Source of the DNA: an uncultured Eubacteriales bacterium | Lineage (GTDB): Bacteria; Bacillota; Clostridia; Oscillospirales; Acutalibacteraceae | DNA length: 64,000 nt | Assembly: GCA_934466515.1 (NCBI GenBank) | Contig: CAKSLH010000005.1 | Span: forward strand, 50,071 to 114,070 | Direction of reading: 5' to 3' | In this document: piece by piece, positions 31,346 to 40,644 of the stretch | How positions within the stretch are numbered: position 1 is the first letter of the stretch | Layout: the number at the start of each line of letters is the position of its first letter | Translations under genes and position numbers: made by a program | Notes under the pieces: generated by a model | Database searches by the model: none | Seen by the model: the letters and a program-made list of their open reading frames with translations, nothing else | Told to the model about the DNA's origin: nothing

Positions 31346-34227
31346 ATTTCTACACCAAACCTAACAAAGCTGTAATTATCAGTCCAAGCAGGCTTTGTTT
31401 TGTCGTCCGCCCAGCCGTACTTATCGGTAAATGTCGAGGGGCCTACGCTGTAAATTTCCCCTTGCGGCTTATGGTGCGGTCCTAAAAGATTTCTGTTGCC
31501 CGAAAGCAGGGTTATTTTAAGCTCATTTTCGCCGTCTATAATATATTCGGTTATATCAGCAGAAAAAGGCGCAAACATCAAGGTCTGACACTTTTTGCCG
31601 TTTATTTCTAGCAATGCGGCAGGAGCGTTCAGCTTTTTAAGAGAAAGCACATATTTTGTGTTTTCTTTTTTCTCAACGCTGAAATTGTTTTTAAGCTCCA
31701 TAGCGCCTGAGAAAAACCAAAATCCGCTTTCGGTTATTTTTGAAATATCAACGGTTTTCGGCATTTCAGTTAATGTGAACCTTTTGCCTGCAAATATTGC
31801 TTTTCTTTCGCCGTAGCTTACTTCGTCCTCTGCTCTTACGCCGAACGAGCCTGTTATATAAATGCTTTCAAGCTCGGTATCATAGGTAAGCTTATTAAGC
31901 TCTGTTTCATGTATTCCCTTAGTGAACAAAACGCGGTAAACATCCTCGTTTTGATAAAACTCGCCCTTTAGGGTTATTGAATTTTTACCTGCTTTAAGAT
32001 ACTTTGAAATATTGCTTTTTCTTATGGATTTATCAACATAATATCCGCCGTCTTTAAATTCAAACGGTTTGCCGTTTATCAAAAACTCATATTTTTCGGG
32101 CGTCTCGGCGCAAAGACAGATATTATCGGTTAACGCTCTGCTTTCGGCGTCAAAAGAAAACTCAAGCTCTATCGTGCAGGGCTTTTTAAGCTCCAGCAGC
32201 TTTCTTTGCAGTATAATAACCGCTGTTTCGGGCTGCCATTCTCCCCCGTCAATTTTGTATCTGCAAAAGTCAAGAGTAAGTGCGTTTACGGTGCTTTCGG
32301 AAACTTTGAATTCATTGTTTATGCTAATATATTTTTGTGTTCTGCCGTCTGCCTTTTCGGGTTTAATCGTTTCGGACGATATAAGCATATAACTTCCATA
32401 CGGAGCAAATGTTAATTTACCGTCCGTTTCGGTCGCCTTTTCGGTTATAACATCATAAAGATAAACTTTATCTTCTTTTGTATTTACCGTCACGGTCTGT
32501 TCTTTATCGGAAAGATTAACAAGATAATAAATTCTGTCGCCGTTATCCATAATACGCTTGGTGTAATGAATATTGCCGTTTTCTTTTCCGTCGGATGAAA
32601 TATCCGCAAATCCGTATTCCTTTTTAATAGTATCAAGGTCTGCTTTTTCGGCATTCAAAGCCTTTAAGCGTTCGTCATTTCTTCCCCTTACGAGACTCGG
32701 CATTTCACCGACAAAATAAAGCTTACCGCCGTTTTGTGAAAACTCAAGTAAAAACTTTAATGTGCTTTCCGTCATAGACTTCATATAAGGCATTATAACG
32801 GTATCGTATTCGCAGCTTCCTATAACAAGCTTATTATTTTTCACACTGCCGAAATGCTCCATTATGCTTTCGTCGCCGTAATGGTAAAGAATATGGTTAT
32901 CGCTCAGTTTGTTTGTAATACTTTCAAAGCTGCTTTGAAGATTATTTATCTCACTTGAGTTTTTCGGGTTATGAACAGTGTATGCTGTCTGCAGAGGCTC
33001 AATAAGAAGAATGGGCGCTTCTTCCGTGCCTTCGTCAAGCACCGTTCCTGTTTTGCATATAAACTCTGCGAACGGCTTATATGCGTCCTTAAACCACGGC
33101 AGCTGGTAGAAGACCGAAGCAGGATAATCTCTTTTTCTTTCTCCCCTTAGAGAATATCCCTCAAGATGAGGGCAAAGCGAGGTAACTCCGTTTACCATCT
33201 GCCACTGCATTATCCATTTAAGCTCGTTAAGAGAAACATCCCAGCCGCAAAGCGCAAAGGATTCGGTAAGTGTTTTTCTGCCTAACTGCTTTGCAACGCT
33301 GCCTAACTGCTTAGGAACAAAAGGCGTATCAATTTTTCTTCCAAGCCAGTCTATCCCGGGCTCATGGAAATACTCGTAGCATGCCATAACTCCGCCTGTT
33401 GCACCTAACTGGGAGCCGAAAGTATTTTCCTCCATCATGTGCCCCGTAAGCTTACAGTTATGCTCGCTGCACCAATCGTACATCTGCTTTATAAACGAGG
33501 TTCTGAACTGCTTTGCCGCCATATTGTAAAAATCGGAACGGAATTCATAAGAGCCTTCGAAATCAAAATAAAGAAGAGGCAGTTTATCTGTTAAAGAATA
33601 TCCGTATTCCCTTAAAAAAAGTTCCGGAAAGATATTCGACCACGGCGTTGCCCAGTTGCCGAATTGCGGCTCATCGGTAAAAAATCCCTTTAATGATTTA
33701 CCGAATCTATCGCCGAAGCGCTCATAATATTTTTCGTGCGTTTCACTAATAAAGCATTTAATAGCGTCGGGATTAAAGGTATCTATGTAATAAGAATTTA
33801 CGGAATAATATACCGCAAAACAGCCGTTTTCAACCGAGCTTATTTTTTCAAAGCCGTTTTCGCTTATCTTGTAAAGACCGAGCAAATTTTCCGGCAATTC
33901 ATCGCCGTTACTCAGAGTTACCGTTTCAAGTCTCTTTTGCTGAAAATCTACGCTTTTTTTAGGAACTTCGCCGTTTGCAAAACCGCTGGGCCAGCCGTTT
34001 TCATCATAAGCCCATGCGTCCATATTAAGCTCATCGGCTTTGTCCATGCAAGCCTCTATGCAATCAAACCAGTCTTTTCCCATATATTCGGTTTTAAGAC
34101 CGCCTCTTGCGTGCATAAAAAAGCCTTCTATGCCGCTTTCTTTCATAAGCTCAATCTGTCTTACAAGCTCTTCCTTTCGGAGCTTATCATTCCAGCTCCA
34201 AAAGGGCTTGATTTTGTTCTTGCCCAT
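31342..34227 (-). CDS. Large glycoside hydrolase, GH106-like
   Basis: A 961-residue enzyme resembling the alpha-L-rhamnosidase family GH106. The N terminus KPFWSWNDKLRKEELVRQI and the following GIEGFFMHARGGLKTEYMG, DAWAYDENGWPSG and KGFFTDEPQFGNW blocks match the TIM-barrel region of that family. The middle (about 470-560) is a flexible-loop or transferase-like domain and the C-terminal third is beta-rich, with two jelly-roll-like segments. No signal peptide is present, so it should act in the cytoplasm on imported oligosaccharides. Substrate is inferred from family only. The promoter lies at 34259-34287. No sugar transporter gene is nearby. Confidence 0.65.
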   Translation of the reverse strand: MGKNKIKPFWSWNDKLRKEELVRQIELMKESGIEGFFMHARGGLKTEYMGKDWFDCIEACMDKADELNMDAWAYDENGWPSGFANGEVPKKSVDFQQKRLETVTLSNGDELPENLLGLYKISENGFEKISSVENGCFAVYYSVNSYYIDTFNPDAIKCFISETHEKYYERFGDRFGKSLKGFFTDEPQFGNWATPWSNIFPELFLREYGYSLTDKLPLLYFDFEGSYEFRSDFYNMAAKQFRTSFIKQMYDWCSEHNCKLTGHMMEENTFGSQLGATGGVMACYEYFHEPGIDWLGRKIDTPFVPKQLGSVAKQLGRKTLTESFALCGWDVSLNELKWIMQWQMVNGVTSLCPHLEGYSLRGERKRDYPASVFYQLPWFKDAYKPFAEFICKTGTVLDEGTEEAPILLIEPLQTAYTVHNPKNSSEINNLQSSFESITNKLSDNHILYHYGDESIMEHFGSVKNNKLVIGSCEYDTVIMPYMKSMTESTLKFLLEFSQNGGKLYFVGEMPSLVRGRNDERLKALNAEKADLDTIKKEYGFADISSDGKENGNIHYTKRIMDNGDRIYYLVNLSDKEQTVTVNTKEDKVYLYDVITEKATETDGKLTFAPYGSYMLISSETIKPEKADGRTQKYISINNEFKVSESTVNALTLDFCRYKIDGGEWQPETAVIILQRKLLELKKPCTIELEFSFDAESRALTDNICLCAETPEKYEFLINGKPFEFKDGGYYVDKSIRKSNISKYLKAGKNSITLKGEFYQNEDVYRVLFTKGIHETELNKLTYDTELESIYITGSFGVRAEDEVSYGERKAIFAGKRFTLTEMPKTVDISKITESGFWFFSGAMELKNNFSVEKKENTKYVLSLKKLNAPAALLEINGKKCQTLMFAPFSADITEYIIDGENELKITLLSGNRNLLGPHHKPQGEIYSVGPSTFTDKYGWADDKTKPAWTDNYSFVRFGVEI

Positions 34228-34258
34228 AATATAAACCTCTTTAAAAAATCTTGCAGAT

Positions 34259-34287
34259 ATTATAACATATTATTTTTTAAATAACAA
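34259..34287 (-). promoter_or_regulatory. Promoter of the GH106-like hydrolase
   Basis: On the minus strand TTGTTA (34287-34282) and TATAAT (34264-34259) are 17 bases apart, about 32 bases before the ATG. Confidence 0.6.
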
Positions 34288-34330
34288 TAGCGTTTATTCC
34301 AAATTAAAAAAACAGTAATAATCAGCAAAG

Positions 34331-34375
34331 AAAAGACCGCTAAATCCCTTAAATAAAAGGAATTTAGCGGTCTTA
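34331..34375 (-). terminator. Terminator of tRNA-Arg
   Basis: The 14-base arms around AAGACCGCTAAAT and ATTTAGCGGTCTT form a long stem a few bases past the tRNA 3' end on the minus strand, followed by a T-stretch. Confidence 0.75.
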
Positions 34376-34378
34376 AAC

Positions 34379-34455
34379 TGGCGCGCTGAAAGGGACTCGA
34401 ACCCCCGACCCTCTGCTTAGAAGGCAGATGCTCTATCCAGCTGAGCTATCAGCGC
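34379..34455 (-). tRNA. tRNA-Arg (anticodon TCT)
   Basis: Acceptor GCGCTGA pairs perfectly with TCAGCGC, discriminator G, encoded CCA. D-arm AGCTCAGCTGGATAGAGC, anticodon loop CTTCTAA with TCT, T-arm GGGTTCGAGTCCC. It reads AGA and AGG, the dominant arginine codons in AT-rich clostridial genes. It has its own promoter and terminator. Confidence 0.96.
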
Positions 34456-34482
34456 AAGTGTTGTTTTTTCACAACGCATGCT

Positions 34483-34511
34483 ATTATATCATAAGTTGAA
34501 AAAATAATCAA
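34483..34511 (-). promoter_or_regulatory. Promoter of tRNA-Arg
   Basis: On the minus strand TTGATT (34511-34506) and TATAAT (34488-34483) are 17 bases apart, ending 27 bases before the tRNA. Confidence 0.7.
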
Positions 34512-34541
34512 GTGATTTATTAAAATTTCTTGATTTTTTAT

Positions 34542-34569
34542 CGGCAGCCGAAATAATTTCGGCTGCCGA
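34542..34569 (-). terminator. Stem-loop after the giant surface protein gene
   Basis: A 13-bp perfect GC-rich stem (34542-34554 with 34557-34569) around two bases. There is no proper T-run on the minus strand, so termination may be weak. Confidence 0.5.
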
Positions 34570-34578
34570 CCCTTTAAA

Positions 34579-37500
34579 TTATTTAAAGATTTCTTTTCTT
34601 TGAACAAATACCACTGCTCCGACTGCTGTCCAGACCGCAATCAAAATGATAAGCCACAAAGCATTATCTTTGACAAATCCGGTTTTCGGAGAAAGCGTAC
34701 CGCCGGTTGAAGATTTGGCTTCTACAGTAAATGTTGTTGACGCTGTTCCCGAAAGGGAAATTATATCAAGAGTATGGCTTCCGTCTGCAAGTGTTTTTAA
34801 ATACTCTTCCGAAAGTCTTACAATCGTGCTTCCCTCGGCGGTTGTGTAATATTTTGAATCAATTACCTTTCCGTCCACCGCAACATTCAGGAAATCCGCA
34901 AGAGCTGCGTCGGATCTGAAAGAAAGGATTTCAGATTTGCTTCTTATGAACTTGCCGTTCATACCATCAATTATAACAGGTTTCGTTTTGGCAACAGGCT
35001 CTGTATAGCTATCGCTGCAATGAACGCAGGTAAAGGTTTTAACGCCCTCTTTTGCCGCTGTAGGCTCTGTTGTAATCTTGCCTTCATCATAAACGTGGCC
35101 GTCATTGACTGTGAATTCGAGCTCTGTAATATTGCCCGATTTATCCTGAGCCTTAAGAGTCTGCTTGCCCGATTTCGGCGAAACAGTTATTTTGCCGTTT
35201 ATTAGAGTAACACGCTCTCCGTTAAGCTCAATAAAATCAATATTATCATCAGAAACGGTTGCTTCAAAGGCTGAGCAGTAGGTCTTGCCGTTTGTGATAT
35301 TTGTCTGAGGTGCAAAGCTGTCGATAACAAGACCGTCCGAGCTTATTATTTTGGCATTTCCGACCTTATCTAAGGCTTTGACATAAACGATATATTTACC
35401 GTCGGGGTTAATCGCAAAGGGGTCTTTGTATTCAGACCACTCAACATTTTCAAAGTCAGTTATTTCCTTGTCGGAAACAAAGTAACGAACCGATTTGAGT
35501 CCGCTCTCATTATCTTCCGCTTTTACAGAAACGGTATCGGTATTCTTAAAGAACAAGCCGAAGCTGATATTATTAAGAAGCGAGGTAAACTTATTATTCT
35601 TAATACTTATTTCAGCTGTAGGAGCTTTATTGTCTAAAAGCTTAGTTCCCCATTCAGTTTTTGTATCGGTCGCATTACAGCCGCCGTTTTTGCATTTTGC
35701 GGTTTTGGTTCCGTCTTCAAAATAAGTCGCGTTATTATTGTAAACATAATTCTCGAACTTATGACCTAACGGATTTCCGTATTTATAAGTAAGCGACTTA
35801 TCGCATGCGTCGCACCTTTCGCACTTAAAGCAATATACCGCTTCTTCTGTACAGGTTGCAGCTTTGATAAGATACTTATCATCAATAGATTCTGCGGTGA
35901 ATTTATGACCTAATGCTTTTTTAATAAATTCACTGTTTGTTTTCTTTGAGGAGCTCTTATCAAGCGAATTATTGTTATCCGCGAAATATTTTTCACAATC
36001 GGGGCAGTACCAATAAGCCAAGTTTCCGATTTCGGTGCAGGTTTCAGGTTTTACCTCGGTCTTTACAGCATTTTTATGATCGAGTTTCGGAACGACAATA
36101 TCCGTTATCTTATTTTGGCACTTTTCATCAGTGAATTTATAATCGCAGCCGGTGCAGGTATAATATTCGATATTACCGTCTTTAAGGCAGGTAGCCTCTA
36201 CCCTGTTATGATGAACTGCAAAATGCTGATGTGTGGTGTCCTTGATATAGATCTCACAGGTATCCTCTATGGAAACTTTGTCGGTTTCAATGCCCTGCGG
36301 ATTGAACGCAACGGTAAAGGTCTGTGTGTTTCCGGCCTCGAATTTATTCAAATATTCCTTTTTGAAGATAATGCCGGTGTCAGACACAGTGTAATCCGTG
36401 CCGAGCGTCAGTAATTCCTCGCCGTTTTTCACAGATTTAACCGTATTGCCTTTGAAAGAAACGGTAAGCTCGGTGTCGGCCGCAACTTCCACATTTTTAT
36501 CAAAGGAAGCGGTCCTCTTTTTAAAATAGCTGTCGTCGTAGATTACTGCGCCGTCGGAATTGATAATGCTGGCATTGCCTGCCTTATCCACAACCTTGGC
36601 ATAGACGATAAAGGTCATTTTGTCACGCAGATACAGCTTATTGCCGCGTGTCCATGTGCCGTTTTCGTCGTATTCATCCTGAGTCTTTACAAGCTGATAG
36701 TAGTAGCTGTCTGTACCGCTGAATGAATCTGTAGCAGTGATCGTTACATCTACCTGCTCATTTTTATAGAACAGACCGAAAGTGATCTTATTTAGGAATG
36801 TTTTGAACACATTCTGCTTAAAGGATATCTTAACATTGGGCTTTGTCTTATCAATGCCGTAGCTGCCCCGATAGACATCGCCGTTTGCGGCTTTCACATA
36901 GAAATTACCGTCGTAGTTGGGAATTTCCTCTGTAAATGTAACGCTGTTTGAGAAAGTATGATCGTCTGCGCCGATCTCATAGCCCTCTTTTGCATACAGC
37001 GTAACATCGTCATTGTAGTAGTAGTTTTTGCTCTTCAAAGAGGCGGAATACATATCGTCAGTCACACTGCCGTAACGAATGTTGAAGGAATTGCTGCCGT
37101 TGCCTGCATAGTTGCCGATCAGCTGATACTTGACCGTTGCATAGCCCTCTTTTTTGTTGTTTTCATAGCTGAGCGTGTAATCTTTACCCTTTATAAGCTT
37201 TTCACCGGTGGCTTTCACCGTGAGAGAAAGATCCGGTGTTGCGCCGTTTACATTGAAAATGCAGTTGTTGATCTTGCCGAAGGTTAATTGATAAGCCGCT
37301 AAGCTACATTTTTTAATGGTGAATTTCCATTCTGGAGAAGAAAGCTCCGCTCCGTTATAAACGCTGTTTGCATTTGCCTTTACCTTAAAGGTGTAGTCGC
37401 CGGCATCACTCGGAGAGCTATCCAAAAGCTCGCCTTTATCATTATAATATTCCACATAGAGGGAACCGCAGTTCACACCGGATTTCGCCGCAACCTTAAC

Positions 37501-40425
37501 GCTCTTAGCGTTGCCGTCGTAAGTAAGATTGGAAGGCAGGGTTACGGAAATATCCGAAGCCTTTAGATTTTTCAGCTTGGTTTTCATGGTGATCTCATTG
37601 TCCTTGAGCACCAGTTCGTAATTATCTACATCGTCGCTTTTGAAGTTATTTAGATCGTTTTCGGTAATTTTATAGTTATTGCCGGTGACCACCACGCGCG
37701 GCACCTTTACAGAAGTAATACCGCTCTTATAAAGTCCGGTGAGCGGTCCTGTCAGTTGAATCGCGGGAGCGTAAGTGTTAATGTAAATATTATCTAAATA
37801 TTGATTGCTTGTTTCCTGATGTCCGGAATAGTTGCCCGCAACGTAGGTGTCACCGGACAGCTTCACCGGTGAAGATGAGTAAAGACCGCCGCCGTAGTAT
37901 TTTGCATAGTTGCCGAGCATCGTGGTATTCTTTAAAGAAATATCGCAATTATTGGCCACAACACTGATACCGCCGCCGTTATAGGTTGATTTATTGCTAC
38001 CAATTTCGGTGTTTTCAATTCTCAGCTTACTGCTGTTTCCAATCTCAATGCCTCCGCCAAAGCTATCAGCCGTATTTTCGCTGATTTCGGAATTGTAAAT
38101 GTTAATGGTAGCGCTTTGAGCACCGGAGATACCGCCGCCGTAATGATAGGCAGAGTTTTTGGTAATTCTGCAGTTATAAAGGCTTACCTTGGCGTTCGAA
38201 ACATAGATACCGCCGCCGCCAGAGCTTTGATCCTTGGTTTTGTTATCGGTAACCCAGATGTTATAAAAGCTTACATTTGCGTTAGCGTCCACCTGAACGC
38301 CGCGGCCCACATCTTCCACCGTTACACCCTTGTGCCTGATGACGCTGCTGCTTGAGCTGCAGTTAGTCACAACACCTTCCTGATCCCAAGGATAGAGCTT
38401 ATACTTGTCGTCCCCTTCATTTTTTATCCAGTTGCCTATGGTAGACAATACCTCGCGGGCATTGTAGGTTGCATAAATATCGTGGCCGTTCATGCAGATG
38501 TTCACGCCGTTGTAAAGATAGGCATGATGATCCGAATCCTTTAGAACAATGTCGTTCTTCAAATAATAGTTGCCGGGCTCTTTGGGAAGAGAATCCGTTT
38601 GATCCCATCCTTCAAACCAGCGAATGTCCTCGTTCTTATGGTCGCCGATCTCCTTATGTTCCATGCCGCAAACACAGTGCGGGTGGGTCACAGCCAGGCG
38701 GATTTCTTTTGCAAATTCACTGAACACCGGCTCCACACCGTGAATATCCGAAGCAAAGCTGCCCATAGAATAGTTGCTGCTGGCTGAAATGACCGGCATA
38801 CTTTGAGTTAAGGTGGGCTCGGCGCAAGGTGTGATATAAATTTTTCTTCTGGTGAGGACCTTGTCGTCCGTTTTAATGCGCTTCCAGTTTGCAAGCTTTA
38901 AATTGTTGCGCGTGCCGTCGGTCGTTGTGTTGTAAGCCACGTCAACATAGCCCGTGTTTCCGACAAGGGAGATCTGGCCGAAATTGCAGCTGTAAATACC
39001 GCCGCCGTCGGCTGCTTTATTGGATATGATCCTGGCACTTTTTATGTTTAAAGTACCCTCGTTGTAAATTGCGCCGCCAAGACCGGTGGTTTCGTTTCTG
39101 AAAAACCAGATATAACGGCCGTTTAAATTCAGTGTGGCACCGGATTTTACATTTATAGCCGCACCGTTAGCGCTTCCTGCATTGAAATATTCAAGCGAGT
39201 TCGAACCCTTTAAGGTAAGACTGCCGCTCTCCACTATAATTGCGGAGTCGTTGCCTACAACCGTATTATTACTTTTCACGCCATAGCCATAAAGTGAAAG
39301 GCCCATAAAAGTTACATTCGGTTTGGAGCCGTCGTCGCCGATCTTAAAAAATGCGCCCTTGTAGCTGTCCTCTCTTCTGATCCAGCTGCCAAGCGAAACA
39401 AGCTTTACATCGTGATTGAAGGATATCACATCGGAGATGCCAATGGCATATTCCGGCTCGTGGTCATAGCTGTCAAGAGCAAGAAAGTTTATTACCTTGC
39501 AGTTTTTGTCCGCAGCCGCCTCTTTTAAGGACGCAGTGTCATAAGCGTCGCGGTAGCCGTCCGGAGTCATTCGCAGATATTTATAGTCCTTAGTCAGTTT
39601 GCTGTCGTCAATATTATCGGTGGGGTCTTTGCCCATATTGTCTGTGCTGACGGTGATCTTGCCGCCCAAAATACTGGGCAACTTGTTGAAAAGACTGTAA
39701 TCCCATGCGGAATAAAGCGTCAGATTTACATAAGAAACATTGATGCTGCCGCCGGCTTTCACGGTATAATCACCATTACCGACAGCCACAATGGTGGGCT
39801 GAGAGCCGCCGTTATTGCCGCGAAGCTCAATATTGCCGCCGGCGCAAATCGCCGAAGCTCTGCCGTTTCTTCTCTCGCAGCCGATAAACAGCGCGCCGTC
39901 ACCGTAAATTTTCAGGTTGCCGTCCGCCTTAACGCCGAATTTTGCGCATCCGACAATGGTGTTGCTGCCGACAAGTCTGAGGTTTAAGTCGCCGTTTGCG
40001 TACACGCCACCTTCGTTACCGTTAAGACCATAGTCTAAATCCTGAATGGTCAGGGTGTTGGAGGATGGCTCATATTTGGCTAAGTAGTTATTGTCGCTGG
40101 TGGTTTTCACACCTTCGATTATGTAGCTATAGTCGTCATTCGCGACTAAATAAGTAGTGCTATTGCCGTTCACCATTTCGTACTTATTGAACAGCTTAAC
40201 GCTGGTACTGCCGGTTGTGCCTGCAAAGACAGATAAAGACAGTGCAGGAATGGCTGTAAGAACCACGGCCACCGACAAAGCACTTGCTATAAGCTGCCTT
40301 TTTTTAGAGGCAAAAAACTTAAAGCTTTTGCCGAGACGGCTGAATATAAGAAAAAACGGGTACAAAATCAAAATTGATATGTATTCCGCTTTTTCTTTTC
40401 TTGTAAGGTTTTTGAAATTACGCAT
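34579..40425 (-). CDS. Giant surface protein with beta-helix repeats and sortase signal
   Basis: A 1948-residue secreted protein. A long N terminus carries one hydrophobic stretch (about 15-30) and then a signal peptide ending near residue 68 (SLSVFAGTT). Residues about 90-260 resemble a Cthe_2159-type carbohydrate-binding beta-helix. Beta-helix repeats with GGGIY-type turns occur at about 420-500 and 700-880. MBG/Ig-like domains follow, including a duplicated unit (NKITFGLFYKN near 1210; NNISFGLFFKN near 1620), and cysteine-pair segments (TCTGCDYKF, YWYCPDCEKY, CERCDACDK). The C terminus has SPKTG, a hydrophobic helix and a basic tail, a sortase-type anchor. It is probably an adhesin or polysaccharide-binding protein. 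GC looks higher in the first two thirds than at the C-terminal end. Confidence 0.85.
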   Translation of the reverse strand: MRNFKNLTRKEKAEYISILILYPFFLIFSRLGKSFKFFASKKRQLIASALSVAVVLTAIPALSLSVFAGTTGSTSVKLFNKYEMVNGNSTTYLVANDDYSYIIEGVKTTSDNNYLAKYEPSSNTLTIQDLDYGLNGNEGGVYANGDLNLRLVGSNTIVGCAKFGVKADGNLKIYGDGALFIGCERRNGRASAICAGGNIELRGNNGGSQPTIVAVGNGDYTVKAGGSINVSYVNLTLYSAWDYSLFNKLPSILGGKITVSTDNMGKDPTDNIDDSKLTKDYKYLRMTPDGYRDAYDTASLKEAAADKNCKVINFLALDSYDHEPEYAIGISDVISFNHDVKLVSLGSWIRREDSYKGAFFKIGDDGSKPNVTFMGLSLYGYGVKSNNTVVGNDSAIIVESGSLTLKGSNSLEYFNAGSANGAAINVKSGATLNLNGRYIWFFRNETTGLGGAIYNEGTLNIKSARIISNKAADGGGIYSCNFGQISLVGNTGYVDVAYNTTTDGTRNNLKLANWKRIKTDDKVLTRRKIYITPCAEPTLTQSMPVISASSNYSMGSFASDIHGVEPVFSEFAKEIRLAVTHPHCVCGMEHKEIGDHKNEDIRWFEGWDQTDSLPKEPGNYYLKNDIVLKDSDHHAYLYNGVNICMNGHDIYATYNAREVLSTIGNWIKNEGDDKYKLYPWDQEGVVTNCSSSSSVIRHKGVTVEDVGRGVQVDANANVSFYNIWVTDNKTKDQSSGGGGIYVSNAKVSLYNCRITKNSAYHYGGGISGAQSATINIYNSEISENTADSFGGGIEIGNSSKLRIENTEIGSNKSTYNGGGISVVANNCDISLKNTTMLGNYAKYYGGGLYSSSPVKLSGDTYVAGNYSGHQETSNQYLDNIYINTYAPAIQLTGPLTGLYKSGITSVKVPRVVVTGNNYKITENDLNNFKSDDVDNYELVLKDNEITMKTKLKNLKASDISVTLPSNLTYDGNAKSVKVAAKSGVNCGSLYVEYYNDKGELLDSSPSDAGDYTFKVKANANSVYNGAELSSPEWKFTIKKCSLAAYQLTFGKINNCIFNVNGATPDLSLTVKATGEKLIKGKDYTLSYENNKKEGYATVKYQLIGNYAGNGSNSFNIRYGSVTDDMYSASLKSKNYYYNDDVTLYAKEGYEIGADDHTFSNSVTFTEEIPNYDGNFYVKAANGDVYRGSYGIDKTKPNVKISFKQNVFKTFLNKITFGLFYKNEQVDVTITATDSFSGTDSYYYQLVKTQDEYDENGTWTRGNKLYLRDKMTFIVYAKVVDKAGNASIINSDGAVIYDDSYFKKRTASFDKNVEVAADTELTVSFKGNTVKSVKNGEELLTLGTDYTVSDTGIIFKKEYLNKFEAGNTQTFTVAFNPQGIETDKVSIEDTCEIYIKDTTHQHFAVHHNRVEATCLKDGNIEYYTCTGCDYKFTDEKCQNKITDIVVPKLDHKNAVKTEVKPETCTEIGNLAYWYCPDCEKYFADNNNSLDKSSSKKTNSEFIKKALGHKFTAESIDDKYLIKAATCTEEAVYCFKCERCDACDKSLTYKYGNPLGHKFENYVYNNNATYFEDGTKTAKCKNGGCNATDTKTEWGTKLLDNKAPTAEISIKNNKFTSLLNNISFGLFFKNTDTVSVKAEDNESGLKSVRYFVSDKEITDFENVEWSEYKDPFAINPDGKYIVYVKALDKVGNAKIISSDGLVIDSFAPQTNITNGKTYCSAFEATVSDDNIDFIELNGERVTLINGKITVSPKSGKQTLKAQDKSGNITELEFTVNDGHVYDEGKITTEPTAAKEGVKTFTCVHCSDSYTEPVAKTKPVIIDGMNGKFIRSKSEILSFRSDAALADFLNVAVDGKVIDSKYYTTAEGSTIVRLSEEYLKTLADGSHTLDIISLSGTASTTFTVEAKSSTGGTLSPKTGFVKDNALWLIILIAVWTAVGAVVFVQRKEIFK

Positions 40426-40543
40426 ACTTTCTCTCCGTTCTGCCGAAAAAATTCAGTGACAGCATAATGTTACCGCACCTGATTACCGACTATAATTTAT
40501 ATTTATAATATCATAAAAATATTTTAATTTTTCCGATTTTCGT

Positions 40544-40589
40544 GAATTGACAAATTTACGGAGCGAATTGCAAATTTATCCGATTGAAA
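40544..40589 (+). promoter_or_regulatory. Direct repeats just upstream of the LytTR regulator promoter
   Basis: GAATTG(A)CAAATTTA occurs at 40544-40558 and 40565-40578, 21 bases apart, and a partial GATTGAAAG follows at 40582. Direct repeats two helical turns apart next to the -35 are typical of LytTR binding sites. Confidence 0.45.
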
Positions 40590-40612
40590 GTTTTTTAAAT
40601 ATGTAGTAAAAT
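40584..40612 (+). promoter_or_regulatory. Promoter of the LytTR/GHKL two-component operon
   Basis: TTGAAA (40584-40589) and TAAAAT (40607-40612) are 17 bases apart, about 33 bases before the GTG start. Confidence 0.6.
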
Positions 40613-40644
40613 ATAATTGCGCAAAATGTAAAAGAGGTGTGAAT

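Noticed and set aside
33736..34284. Plus-strand reading frame over the glycoside hydrolase start
   Set aside because: It is antisense to a well-supported enzyme and shows cysteine-rich, low-similarity sequence typical of a shadow.
36958..37287. Open reading frames opposite the giant surface protein gene
   Set aside because: They lie in the antisense frames of a long repeat-rich gene, have no ribosome binding site and no recognisable domain.
40426..40644. AgrD-like peptide gene beside the LytTR/GHKL system
   Set aside because: No short frame with a ribosome binding site or typical peptide pattern is visible; the gap holds promoters and repeats only.
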